DNA of 64,000 nt from JAWVFM01 sp038237625 (GTDB lineage: Bacteria; Actinomycetota; Thermoleophilia; Solirubrobacterales; 70-9). The stretch lies in contig JBBRYM010000007.1 of NCBI GenBank assembly GCA_038237625.1, forward strand, positions 62,001 to 126,000. Direction: 5' to 3'. The notes beneath the pieces were generated by a model. That model was given only the letters and a program-made list of their open reading frames with translations, ran no database searches and was not told where the DNA came from. Position 1 is the first letter of the stretch. Every line of letters begins with the position of its first letter. Of this stretch, positions 56,951-64,000 are shown one piece after another. Made by a program: the position numbers and the translations under genes.

Positions 56951-56956
56951 TATAGT
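56951..56956 (+). promoter_or_regulatory. -10 box (TATAGT) of the first hydrolase cassette
   Basis: TATAGT ends 7 bases before the GTG at 56964. The 20 bases from TATAGT to the sixth base after GTG recur at 59218 with one mismatch, in front of the second cassette. This points to a duplicated leaderless promoter. Confidence 0.6.
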
Positions 56957-56963
56957 CGCGGCG

Positions 56964-58058
56964 GTGGGACGTTTCCGCCTCGCGCCGTTGTTGGTCGTTG
57001 CCGTGGGCGCCGTGGCGGTATCGACGCTCGGCTCGCCGGTCCCTTCAGCGACGCCACAGCCCACGGCGCGGGGAGCTCCGGCCGCTTTCTACGGCGTCGG
57101 CCTGGCCGCGACCCCGACGCGAACCGACCTCGAGCGCCTCGTCGCCTCCGGGGCGCGCACCGCTCGCCTGACGATCGACTGGCGTGCCGTCCAGCCATTC
57201 GCCGGAGCGCCGCCGAGCTTCGCGGAGATCGATCCGACCATCCGCGCGCTTGCGGCCTATCGGGTGCAGATCGTGCCGCAGCTCATCTCCACGCCTGGCT
57301 GGCTGGAGCCCGACTCCGTCATCCCGCCCGTCCAAAGCGATGAGGAGCTCGCCAAGTGGCAGGCTTTCGTCGCGGCGGCGGTCCGCCGGTACGGCAGGGG
57401 TGGGCAGTTCTGGTCGGAGAACCCCGGCGTGCCCTATGACCCGGTGAAGAGCTGGCAGATCTGGAACGAGCAGAATTCCCCCGACTTCTGGCAACCGGCG
57501 CCCTCGCCCGCCGAATACGCAAACCTTCTGGATGTGTCCGCCTCCACGCTCAGAGCGGTCGATCCGAAGGCGAGGATCGTCCTCGGGGGAATGTTCGAGA
57601 CCACCGGCCTGCGCGGTGCCATCTTCCCGTGGGACTACCTGCGTGGCCTCTACGCGGCCGGCGCTGAGCGGAATTTCGATGCCGTCGGCGTTCACCCCTA
57701 TTGGCCGGAGCTCTCGGGAGTGACGTTCCAGCTTCGCAAGGTGCGCGAGGTGATCACCGGCGAGCACGACACTGGGACCCCCATCTGGGTCGATGAGATC
57801 GGCTGGGGATCGGCCACCACGGGCAGCAAGCTCAATGTGGGCCCACAGGGACAGGCTCGAAAGCTGAGGGGAGCGTTCGCCGCCATCTGGCGCGATCGCA
57901 AGAGGTTCAACATCAAGAGGCTGATCTGGGTCCCGCTTCGGGACGGAGGTTCCGTGGCCGCCTGCGCCTTCTGCTCCACCGAGGGCCTGCTCGGATCGGA
58001 CGGGACCGCCAAGCCCGCATACGGCGCGTTCCAGCATTTCGCGGAGACACACCCGTGA
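56964..58058 (+). CDS. Secreted clan GH-A glycoside hydrolase, type A (WNEQN)
   Basis: 364 residues with a signal sequence (residues 6-30). The barrel holds SWQIWNEQNSPDFWQP near 160, where WNEQN replaces the WNEPN of its neighbours but keeps the acid/base Glu. WVDEIGWGSATTG near 273 has the nucleophile Glu, and CAFCSTEGL near 334 the C-x2-C motif. VLGGMFETTGLRGAI near 212 and HPYWPELSG near 246 are shared with the gene at 59231, not with the type-B genes. It overlaps the type-B gene by four bases (GTGA). The substrate is unknown. Confidence 0.87.
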   Translation: MGRFRLAPLLVVAVGAVAVSTLGSPVPSATPQPTARGAPAAFYGVGLAATPTRTDLERLVASGARTARLTIDWRAVQPFAGAPPSFAEIDPTIRALAAYRVQIVPQLISTPGWLEPDSVIPPVQSDEELAKWQAFVAAAVRRYGRGGQFWSENPGVPYDPVKSWQIWNEQNSPDFWQPAPSPAEYANLLDVSASTLRAVDPKARIVLGGMFETTGLRGAIFPWDYLRGLYAAGAERNFDAVGVHPYWPELSGVTFQLRKVREVITGEHDTGTPIWVDEIGWGSATTGSKLNVGPQGQARKLRGAFAAIWRDRKRFNIKRLIWVPLRDGGSVAACAFCSTEGLLGSDGTAKPAYGAFQHFAETHP

Positions 58059-59179
58059 GGAGACGACTTCTCGTCGGCAGCGTCGCGATCGCGGCTTTCG
58101 CTGCGTTGGCGACGATGTCATCGCCCGCGCTCGCCGGCCCCCCAAATGGGTTTTTCGGCGTGGACTTCGAGTTCTATCCGGATTTGCCGCACAAGCAGAT
58201 CCGCATGCTGCAGGAGGCTCGCGTCAAAGACCTGCGCTTCACCCTCACCTGGAGGGCGGCCGAGCCCACGAACGGTGATTTCGATTGGGCGCGCTGGGAC
58301 AAGCTGATCGGCGATCTCGCGGCCGCCGGCATTCGCTCGGAACCGACGCTCTACGGCTCGCCGGTCTGGGCAACGGGACGCACCGTGTTAGGCATCCCCG
58401 TCGACGGGCAGACCCAGGCAACGGCCCCCGTCGAGCTGGCGCACGCGCCGAATGCCGAGGGGTACTGGCGGGAATTCGTTGCCGCCGCCGTGCAGCGGTA
58501 CGGACACGGCGGCACGTACTGGAGCGGCCCCTACCGGCGGGAGCACCCAGGATCCAGGCCCCTCCCAGTGCAGGTCTGGGAGGTGTGGAACGAGCCGAAC
58601 CTGCAGCTGTTCTTCCAGCCGCAGCCGTCGCCGGCCCGCTACGCCATCCTGCTTTCCCTCGCCCACGACGCGATCAAGGCGAACGACAGCAGGGCCAAGG
58701 TCGCGCTCGCCGGCATGCCGACTCGGGTCGACTTCCCAGCGTGGTCCTTCCTGCGCCAGCTCTACCTGGTGAGCGGGTTCCGGCAGGACTTCGACATCGC
58801 CTCGCTTCACCCCTACGGGCACAGCCTCGCCTCGATCGCGCACGACATCGCCCACTTTCGCCAAACGCTGCGCGACGAACACGCGAGCTCGATGCCGCTT
58901 TGGCTCAGCGAGTTCAGCTGGAGCTCGGGGCCCGCCAACGGAGGGATCAGCCGCGGCCTGCAGGGCCAGGCCAAGGCGCTCAGGCGGACCATGAAGCTGT
59001 TTACGAAGAACCGGCGCAAATGGCACCTGCGCCGGGCCACCTGGTTCACATGGCGCGATCCCACCCCAGGCCCGAGCCACAGCTGCATCTGGTGCCAGAA
59101 CGCGGGGCTCCTCGATGCTTCCGCGCATCCCAAGCCCGCCTGGCGAGCTTTCAGGAACTTCCAGCTCGGCCGACGCTGA
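58055..59179 (+). CDS. Secreted clan GH-A glycoside hydrolase, type B (WNEPN)
   Basis: 374 residues; the signal peptide ends SSPALAG near 28. LRFTLTWRAAEPTNGDFDWA near 62, YGSPVWATGR near 101, VQVWEVWNEPNLQLFFQP near 170 (acid/base Glu), VALAGMPTRVDF near 214, LWLSEFSWSSGP near 283 (nucleophile Glu) and CIWCQNAGL near 345 (C-x2-C). It lacks the ET-G element of type A. Its GTG lies in a GTGA overlap with the preceding type-A gene, so the pair is one translational unit. Surface or wall polysaccharide is the expected substrate. Confidence 0.87.
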   Translation: MRRRLLVGSVAIAAFAALATMSSPALAGPPNGFFGVDFEFYPDLPHKQIRMLQEARVKDLRFTLTWRAAEPTNGDFDWARWDKLIGDLAAAGIRSEPTLYGSPVWATGRTVLGIPVDGQTQATAPVELAHAPNAEGYWREFVAAAVQRYGHGGTYWSGPYRREHPGSRPLPVQVWEVWNEPNLQLFFQPQPSPARYAILLSLAHDAIKANDSRAKVALAGMPTRVDFPAWSFLRQLYLVSGFRQDFDIASLHPYGHSLASIAHDIAHFRQTLRDEHASSMPLWLSEFSWSSGPANGGISRGLQGQAKALRRTMKLFTKNRRKWHLRRATWFTWRDPTPGPSHSCIWCQNAGLLDASAHPKPAWRAFRNFQLGRR

Positions 59180-59217
59180 CGGGCCCTCATGGCGGCAGCG
59201 GCCGGATCCGGGGTCGA

Positions 59218-59223
59218 TATAGT
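59218..59223 (+). promoter_or_regulatory. -10 box (TATAGT) of the second hydrolase cassette
   Basis: TATAGT ends 7 bases before the GTG at 59231 and sits inside the 20-base element shared with 56951. It supports GTG 59231 over an in-frame ATG at 59189. Confidence 0.6.
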
Positions 59224-59230
59224 CGCCGCG

Positions 59231-60295
59231 GTGGGACATAGGCGGCTGAAGGTTTCAGGCGCGCTTCTCGCTGGGCTGGTCACGTTCGCAGCTGCGAACG
59301 CGGACGCAGGCGGCGCGCGCGCCTCCGCGGGCTTCTTCGGAGTCGGGCTCGCGCGCAAGGCGAGCGCGAGTGACCTGGGCAGGATGCATGGCGCCGGGAT
59401 CCGGTCGGTGCGCCTGGGCCTCGACTGGCGCTCGGTCGAGCCGACCGCCGGCGCCTTCGACTTCGGATCGGCCGACCACTCCTTCTCCGGCCTTGCGGAC
59501 CACGGCATCACAGCGGTACCGCAACTCATCGCGACCCCGGGATGGCTGGCTCACCGGACGTTTCTGCCTCCAGTCCACACCAAGCGCCAGCGCACGGCAT
59601 GGCAGACCTATCTCCGCAAGGTCGTCAAGCGGTACGGACGCCATGGAACGTTCTGGTCCGGAAATCCGAACGTGCCCTACCGGCCCGCGAGGGCGTACCA
59701 GATTTGGAACGAGCAGAACGCACCTGGATACTTCGAGCCGAGACCGTCGGCGGCGGTCTACGCAAAGCTGCTCAAGCTCTCAGCCAAGACGATCCACGGC
59801 GTCGATCCGGAGGCGAAGATCGTCCTCGGGGGGATGTTCGAGACCTCGGGGACCGACGGAGCGATCTATCCGTGGAAGTTCATTGGGCGCCTCGATCGCC
59901 TCGGCATGCGGCCGTACTTCGACGTGGTCGGCTCGCATCCCTACTCCCCGAACATGGCCGGGGTTCGCTCCCAGGTGACGCGTGTGCGTCGCGCCATGAA
60001 CCGCCATGGGGACCGGTCCACTCCGTTGTGGATCGACGAGATCGGCTGGGGCTCCGCCCGGAGCGGCAGCCTGATCGACAAGGGACCGCGAGGGCAGGCG
60101 CGCCTGCTTCGAAGGTCGTTTCAGTATTTTGCCTCCCACAGGCGCAGCCTTGGCATCGGCCGCGTCTTCTGGTACCCATTCCGAGACGGCCGCTACAACG
60201 CGAACGTCTGCGGGTTTTGCAACTCCGAAGGTCTCTTCGACCGCCACGGCGCGGCCAAGCCGGCCTGGACCGCATTCAAGAGATTCTCCAGATGA
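59231..60295 (+). CDS. Secreted clan GH-A glycoside hydrolase, type A (WNEQN)
   Basis: 354 residues with a signal peptide ending near ANADAGG. VRLGLDWRSVEPTAGAFDFG near 62, AYQIWNEQNAPGYFEP near 155 (acid/base Glu with WNEQN), VLGGMFETSGTDGAIYPW near 198, WIDEIGWGSARSGS near 265 (nucleophile Glu) and CGFCNSEGLF near 326 make it a close sister of the gene at 56964. It is followed at a four-base ATGA overlap by a truncated type-B gene. The order A-B, A-B(fragment)-B indicates cassette duplication. Confidence 0.87.
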   Translation: MGHRRLKVSGALLAGLVTFAAANADAGGARASAGFFGVGLARKASASDLGRMHGAGIRSVRLGLDWRSVEPTAGAFDFGSADHSFSGLADHGITAVPQLIATPGWLAHRTFLPPVHTKRQRTAWQTYLRKVVKRYGRHGTFWSGNPNVPYRPARAYQIWNEQNAPGYFEPRPSAAVYAKLLKLSAKTIHGVDPEAKIVLGGMFETSGTDGAIYPWKFIGRLDRLGMRPYFDVVGSHPYSPNMAGVRSQVTRVRRAMNRHGDRSTPLWIDEIGWGSARSGSLIDKGPRGQARLLRRSFQYFASHRRSLGIGRVFWYPFRDGRYNANVCGFCNSEGLFDRHGAAKPAWTAFKRFSR

Positions 60296-60534
60296 CGTTG
60301 AGACACGCCAAAATCATTTTCCTAACCGCGGTCGCCGGATCGCTTCTGGCGAGCATTCCCGCACAGTCGGCCCAGCAATCCGTCCCCAGCAACTTCTGGG
60401 GCCTCAACTTCTCGTTTGCGGACTCGATCGGATCGACCGACCTTGCGGCAGTGCGGTCGGTGGGCCTTCGCAACATGCGCGTCACGATCACCTGGCGGGG
60501 AGTGCAACCGCGCGCCGGCTTCGTCGCGGGCTGA
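60292..60534 (+). pseudogene. Truncated type-B hydrolase (N-terminal fragment)
   Basis: 80 codons. A signal peptide (KIIFLTAVAGSLLASIPAQS) is followed by SNFWGLNFSFADSIGSTDLA and MRVTITWRGVQPRAGF, which align with residues 1-80 of the type-B hydrolases. A TGA stop comes immediately after, and the next complete type-B gene begins five bases later. All catalytic residues are missing. It still has the four-base ATGA coupling to the preceding gene, so it may be translated as a small secreted peptide. Most likely it is the remnant of a type-B copy lost by recombination. Confidence 0.75.
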
Positions 60535-60538
60535 ACCG

Positions 60539-61654
60539 GTGCGAATGCGCTCCCGCCTCGGGCGAACCCTTGCCGCCGCGCTGGCTTTGGCGCTGCTCTC
60601 CCCGCCCGTGAACGCCCTGGGCGTGAACCGATCCTTCTGGGGGCTGAACCTGGCCTTCTACAAGACGGTGCCGACCGGGCCGCTGGCGCGGCTTGATGCC
60701 CTCCACGTTCACTCCATGCGGTTCACGATCACCTGGCGCGGCGTTCAGCCACGCCAGGGCATGACCAATTGGTCGGAGCCCGACGCACTGGTCGGCCAGC
60801 TGGCAAGCCACGGCATCGTCGGCATCCCCGTCCTCTTCGGCTCTCCGGCATGGGCCACCGGTCGAGTCGACCCGATCACCGGCGCTCCCCTCGACGGGCA
60901 GACACCCTCAACGCCTCCAGTCGACTCGCCGGCCGCCCGCTCCGCATGGAGGAGCTTCCTGCGAGCGGTCGTCGGACGCTATGGCCCGGACGGCAGCTAC
61001 TGGCACGGTCCCTACCAGCTTGCCTACCCGGGAGCCGCACCCCTCCCCATCAAGGCCTGGCAGGTCTGGAACGAACCGAATATTCCGAACTTCTTCGCCC
61101 CTAAGCCGTCGGTCCGCCGCTACGCGAGCCTCGTGAAGATTTCGCGACCCGCAATCGCATCAGTCGACCCCAACGCGCGCGTCGTGCTGGCCGGGATGCC
61201 CGGCCACGTCGACTTCAAGGGCCCCCAATTCCTGCGCCGGCTCTATCGAATTCCCGGCTTTAAGGGCAGCTTCGACGTCGCCGCGGCGCATCTCTACGGA
61301 AAGACCGTCGGGGACATTCGCGACGAGATGGACGCGACCAGAGGCGTCATGCGACGAGCAGGCGACACGGGAAAGCCGATCTGGGTCACAGAGACATCGT
61401 GGGGCTCGGCGCCGGGCAACGAGAGCCTGAACCGTGGCCTTCACGGCCAGGCGAAGCTGCTCTCGAGGACCCTGCGGATGTTGCGCCGCCACCGCCACGA
61501 TTGGAACCTACGATACGTGAGCTGGTTCGACCTCCAAGACCCGGTTCGCGGACCCAGCGCGTGCGAATGGTGCGAATACGCGGGGCTCTTCGAGCCGACC
61601 GGCCAGCCCAAGCCGGCCTGGTGGCACTTCGAACGCGTGGTCAGAGGTCGATGA
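60539..61654 (+). CDS. Secreted clan GH-A glycoside hydrolase, type B (WNEPN)
   Basis: 371 residues from the GTG at 60539 (ATG 60545 also possible). The signal peptide ends PPVNALG. MRFTITWRGVQPRQGMTNWS near 60, FGSPAWATGRVDPITGAPLD near 100, AWQVWNEPNIPNFFAP near 177 (acid/base Glu), VVLAGMPGHVDFKGPQFLRR near 216, IWVTETSWGSAPGN near 280 (nucleophile Glu) and CEWCEYAGLF near 343 (C-x2-C). It is the last gene of the array and converges on uvrC one base away. The substrate is unknown. Confidence 0.87.
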   Translation: MRMRSRLGRTLAAALALALLSPPVNALGVNRSFWGLNLAFYKTVPTGPLARLDALHVHSMRFTITWRGVQPRQGMTNWSEPDALVGQLASHGIVGIPVLFGSPAWATGRVDPITGAPLDGQTPSTPPVDSPAARSAWRSFLRAVVGRYGPDGSYWHGPYQLAYPGAAPLPIKAWQVWNEPNIPNFFAPKPSVRRYASLVKISRPAIASVDPNARVVLAGMPGHVDFKGPQFLRRLYRIPGFKGSFDVAAAHLYGKTVGDIRDEMDATRGVMRRAGDTGKPIWVTETSWGSAPGNESLNRGLHGQAKLLSRTLRMLRRHRHDWNLRYVSWFDLQDPVRGPSACEWCEYAGLFEPTGQPKPAWWHFERVVRGR

Positions 61655-61655
61655 T

Positions 61656-63518
61656 CTAGCCGGTCCGGTTGAGCTGGCGATGGATGTCTCGCGCCAGCTT
61701 CCCGGGTATCCCCGGAACGGCCTCCAGTTCCTCGCGCGAGGCCGACGCAACTCGCTCTGGCGAGCCGAAATGAACGAGCAGCGCCCGCTTGCGCGAAGGC
61801 CCGACCCCCGGTAGCTCGTCGAGGAGCGAGCGCGTCATCGCCGCGTCGCGCCGTGTGCGGTGGTGGGTGATGGCGAAGCGGTGGGCCTCGTCGCGCACCC
61901 GTTGGAGGAGCCGCGATGCCTCGGAGTCCGCGGGCACGGGAAGCGGCTCAGGTCGACCCGGGAGGTAAACCTCCTCGAGTCGCTTGGCGAGGCTGACGAC
62001 GGCGAGACCGCGCTCGACCAGGCCCGCCAGCGGGCGCATGGCCGCGCCGAGCTGCCCCTTGCCGCCGTCGATCAGGATGAGGTCGGGGTGCGCGGCGAAG
62101 CTCTCGTCGCGCTCGCCATCGTGTGGCGAGAGGTCCACCTGGGCATCCAGCCGCGCGACGCGCCGACCCAGCACCTCCTCCATCGAGGCGAAATCGTCGG
62201 GACCCGCGGCGCGGTCGCCGCGGATCTTGAACCGGCGGTAGTCGGACTTCTTCGGCGCGCCACCTTCGAAGACGACCATTGAAGCGACGGTGTGGTCGGG
62301 TCCGAGGTTCGAGATGTCAAACCCCTCGATGCGAACAGGAAGCGTTTCCAGCCCCAGCGCCTCGGCCAGATCGGCCAGCGCGTCGACCCGCTGCTGGCGG
62401 CGTCGCTCCCGCCGCAGCCGGTCCTGAGCCAGGGCGAGCTTTGCGTTGCGCTCGGCCAGCTCGCGTAGGCGGCGCTTGTCACCGCGCTCGGCCGCTCGGA
62501 CCTCCACACGCCCGCCGCGGCGCGTCGTGAGGGCCTCCGCGAGCAGCCCCTCGCGCCCCCCGAGCGCGGCGCCGACGACGATGAGCCTCGGGATCGACGG
62601 CACCGCCCCGTAGTACTGGGCCAGGAACTCCTCGATCACCTCCGCCTCGGAACGTTCGCCTTCATTGGCCAGGTAGAAGCTCTGGCGCTCGGAGAGCACG
62701 CCGTCACGGACCTGGAACACCTGCGCGTTAGCGTCGCGCCCATCGACCGCGACGCCGATGACGTCTGCGTTCTGCAGCGAGTCTCCCGCCACCCGCTGGC
62801 GCTGCATCAGCGACCGAACCGCCGCGAGGCGGTCGCGGAACACCGCGGCTCGCTCGTACTGCTCGGCGCGCGAGGCCTCTTCCATCTTTGCCTCGACGTC
62901 GCGCTCGACGTCTCGATAGCGGCCTGAGAGGAACGCGGAGATCGCCTCGATGTTGCGCCGGTACTCGGCCCGGTCGATATAGCCGACGCAGGGAGCCTGG
63001 CAGCGCTTGATGTAGTAGTCGAGGCAGGGCACGCCAGAACGCCGGCCCGGCTCGGGGCCCTCACACGTGCGGTACTGGAAGAGCTTGCCAAGGAGCTCGA
63101 GCGTCTCGCGGGTGCGCTTCGCGCTCGAGTAAGGGCCGAAGTAGACCCTGTTTCCCCGGTGCCGTTCCCGCGTGAAGTAGACGCGCGGGTATTCCTCGTC
63201 GAGGCTGATCCCGATGTACGGATACGACTTGTCGTCGCGAAGGCGAATGTTGAACCGTGGCCGGTGGCGTTTGATGAGCTGCTGCTCGGCCAGGAGCGCC
63301 TCGGCCTCCGTTTCCGTGACCAGGAAGTCAAATGAGCGCACCTGGCTCAGCATCTCGGCGCTCGAACGACCCTTGCCGGAGAAGTGCGAGCCAACCCGCT
63401 TGCGAATGGAGATTGCCTTGCCGACGTAGATCACGTCGCCGTCGGTGTCCTTGAACAGATAGACGCCCGGTTGGTCCGGAAGCTCTGATCGCTGCTCTGC
63501 CAGGGGACGCTTCGCCAT
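61656..63518 (-). CDS. uvrC: UvrABC excinuclease subunit C
   Basis: 620 residues. The N-terminal GIY-YIG nuclease (QPGVYLFKDTDG, VIYVGKAISIRKRV near 15-42) makes the 3' cut. A Cys cluster lies near 155-175 (CLDYYIKRCQAPCVGYI). The UvrB-binding motif near 210-235 (EEASRAEQYERAAVFRDRL) is followed by the RNase H-like domain making the 5' cut (GFDISNLGPDHTVASMVVFE near 402) and a terminal helix-hairpin-helix pair (LPGVGPSRKRALLVHFGS). It is a complete nucleotide-excision repair protein. The ATG lies 7 bases after TACCCT with no Shine-Dalgarno, so it is probably leaderless. Confidence 0.98.
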   Translation of the reverse strand: MAKRPLAEQRSELPDQPGVYLFKDTDGDVIYVGKAISIRKRVGSHFSGKGRSSAEMLSQVRSFDFLVTETEAEALLAEQQLIKRHRPRFNIRLRDDKSYPYIGISLDEEYPRVYFTRERHRGNRVYFGPYSSAKRTRETLELLGKLFQYRTCEGPEPGRRSGVPCLDYYIKRCQAPCVGYIDRAEYRRNIEAISAFLSGRYRDVERDVEAKMEEASRAEQYERAAVFRDRLAAVRSLMQRQRVAGDSLQNADVIGVAVDGRDANAQVFQVRDGVLSERQSFYLANEGERSEAEVIEEFLAQYYGAVPSIPRLIVVGAALGGREGLLAEALTTRRGGRVEVRAAERGDKRRLRELAERNAKLALAQDRLRRERRRQQRVDALADLAEALGLETLPVRIEGFDISNLGPDHTVASMVVFEGGAPKKSDYRRFKIRGDRAAGPDDFASMEEVLGRRVARLDAQVDLSPHDGERDESFAAHPDLILIDGGKGQLGAAMRPLAGLVERGLAVVSLAKRLEEVYLPGRPEPLPVPADSEASRLLQRVRDEAHRFAITHHRTRRDAAMTRSLLDELPGVGPSRKRALLVHFGSPERVASASREELEAVPGIPGKLARDIHRQLNRTG

Positions 63519-63525
63519 GTCGCAA

Positions 63526-63531
63526 AGGGTA
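63526..63531 (-). promoter_or_regulatory. Probable -10 box (TACCCT) of uvrC
   Basis: TACCCT on the minus strand ends 7 bases before the ATG at 63518. An inverted repeat ACGGT-TCGTT-ACCGT lies beside it at 63531-63545 in the 51-base gap to the enoyl-CoA hydratase gene. Confidence 0.45.
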
Positions 63532-63569
63532 CGGTTCGTTACCGTTGCCCCATCTAGGAGGACGTCGCA

Positions 63570-64000
63570 ATGAGCGCACTCGACACCGCCGCCCCGCCCG
63601 CTCTGGAGACCATAGACATAGAGCTCGACGGCCCTGTGGCGACGGTCACCCTAAAGCGGCCGGATGCGCTCAACGCCATGAGCCCGGAAATGATCGGCGA
63701 GCTCACCGTCCTCGCCTCGTGGCTTGCCGACGCCGCGCCGATTCGAGCCGCGGTGATCACCGGCGCGGGCCGCGCCTTCTCCGCCGGCGGCGACGTCAAC
63801 TGGTTTCGCGAGGGGCTCGAGAGCGAGGACATCGACCTTCCCGCGTCGGTGCGGCGAGGGGCCGATGTTTTGCACCAGGCGATCGTCGACCTTCGCCGCG
63901 TCCCCTATCCCGTGATCGCCGCCGTCAACGGCCCCGCTGCGGGTGCGGGCTTCTCGCTGGCTCTTCAGTGCGACATCAGAATCGCATCCGAGCAGGCTTT
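63570..64000 (+). CDS. Enoyl-CoA hydratase/isomerase family protein (partial, 3' end beyond the window)
   Basis: The first 143 codons of a crotonase-fold enzyme. TIDIELDGPVATVTLKRPDALNAM near 15-38 is the N-terminal strand pair. TGAGRAFSAGGDVNWF near 65 is the first oxyanion-hole loop (A-G-G-D). PVIAAVNGPAAGAGFSLALQ near 113 is the second loop (GPAAGAG). AGGAGG eight bases before the ATG supports the start. Family members hydrate enoyl-CoA or isomerise double bonds in fatty-acid breakdown. The catalytic Glu positions near 115-135 appear substituted by Pro/Ala and Leu, so a different crotonase reaction is possible. The remainder is not visible. Confidence 0.9.
   Translation, partial: MSALDTAAPPALETIDIELDGPVATVTLKRPDALNAMSPEMIGELTVLASWLADAAPIRAAVITGAGRAFSAGGDVNWFREGLESEDIDLPASVRRGADVLHQAIVDLRRVPYPVIAAVNGPAAGAGFSLALQCDIRIASEQA

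Noticed and set aside
63531..63545. Inverted repeat ACGGT-N5-ACCGT between uvrC and the enoyl-CoA hydratase as an operator
   Set aside because: Only five base pairs, and it overlaps the uvrC -10 region by chance-level similarity; recorded in the uvrC promoter entry but not claimed as a binding site.
1..64000. CRISPR array, prophage, insertion sequence or tRNA-linked integration site
   Set aside because: No regularly spaced repeats, no transposase, integrase or phage structural genes and no tRNA-like cloverleaf were seen; the duplications present are of coding cassettes only.

Overview
The window is a high-GC bacterial chromosome segment with closely packed genes and many GTG/TTG starts. It most likely comes from an actinobacterium, and a Thermoleophilia/Solirubrobacterales-type lineage fits best. 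The reasons are the type-2 OMP decarboxylase, the uvrC neighbourhood next to gapA-pgk-tpiA, the many apparently leaderless genes, and the large number of glycosyltransferases. No rRNA, tRNA, transposase, phage gene or CRISPR array was seen, so the placement rests on gene content only. No gene-free stretch exceeds about 225 bases.

Layout. 1-13.7 kb: exopolysaccharide locus with a Wzz/BY-kinase (cut by the left edge), two O-antigen-ligase/GT4 and GT4/GT2 groups, a methyltransferase, a full-length polyprenyl-phosphate glycosyl-1-phosphate transferase and three clan GH-A glycoside hydrolases. 13.7-17.5 kb: housekeeping run on the minus strand, hupB-pyrF-LysM-dacF-fruK-like. 17.7-34.8 kb: second glycan block with a short initiating sugar transferase, a coiled-coil/helix-hairpin-helix protein, four CmoB-like methyltransferases, four GT2/GT4 couples, two sulfatase-like proteins without signal peptides, and a second O-antigen-ligase-type polymerase. 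34.9-41.4 kb: argS, a galE-type epimerase, an M48 protease, a metallophosphoesterase, a secreted Thr/Pro-rich protein and a membrane Ser/Thr kinase. 41.4-50.0 kb: third glycan block with GT2/GT4 genes, tgt, two methyltransferases and a hexapeptide acyltransferase. 50.0-55.1 kb: hsp20, then the lower-glycolysis operon gapA-pgk-tpiA-gpmI. 55.2-56.9 kb: an ABC-2 exporter. 56.9-61.7 kb: a tandem array of secreted GH-A hydrolases that includes one truncated copy. 61.7-64 kb: uvrC and the start of an enoyl-CoA hydratase.

How it fits together. The glycan genes look like the assembly line for one or more heavily decorated surface polysaccharides: two candidate initiating transferases, about fifteen glycosyltransferases, two Wzy/WaaL-like membrane proteins, a chain-length/tyrosine-kinase regulator, methyl-, acyl- and sulfatase-like decorating enzymes, and secreted GH-A enzymes that could trim or release the product. 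The recurring unit is a CmoB-like methyltransferase or a sulfatase-like protein translationally coupled to a GT2 enzyme. Many genes have a TAnnnT box 6-8 bases before an ATG/GTG and no Shine-Dalgarno sequence, and at several divergent pairs the two boxes overlap, which suggests leaderless and bidirectional transcription.
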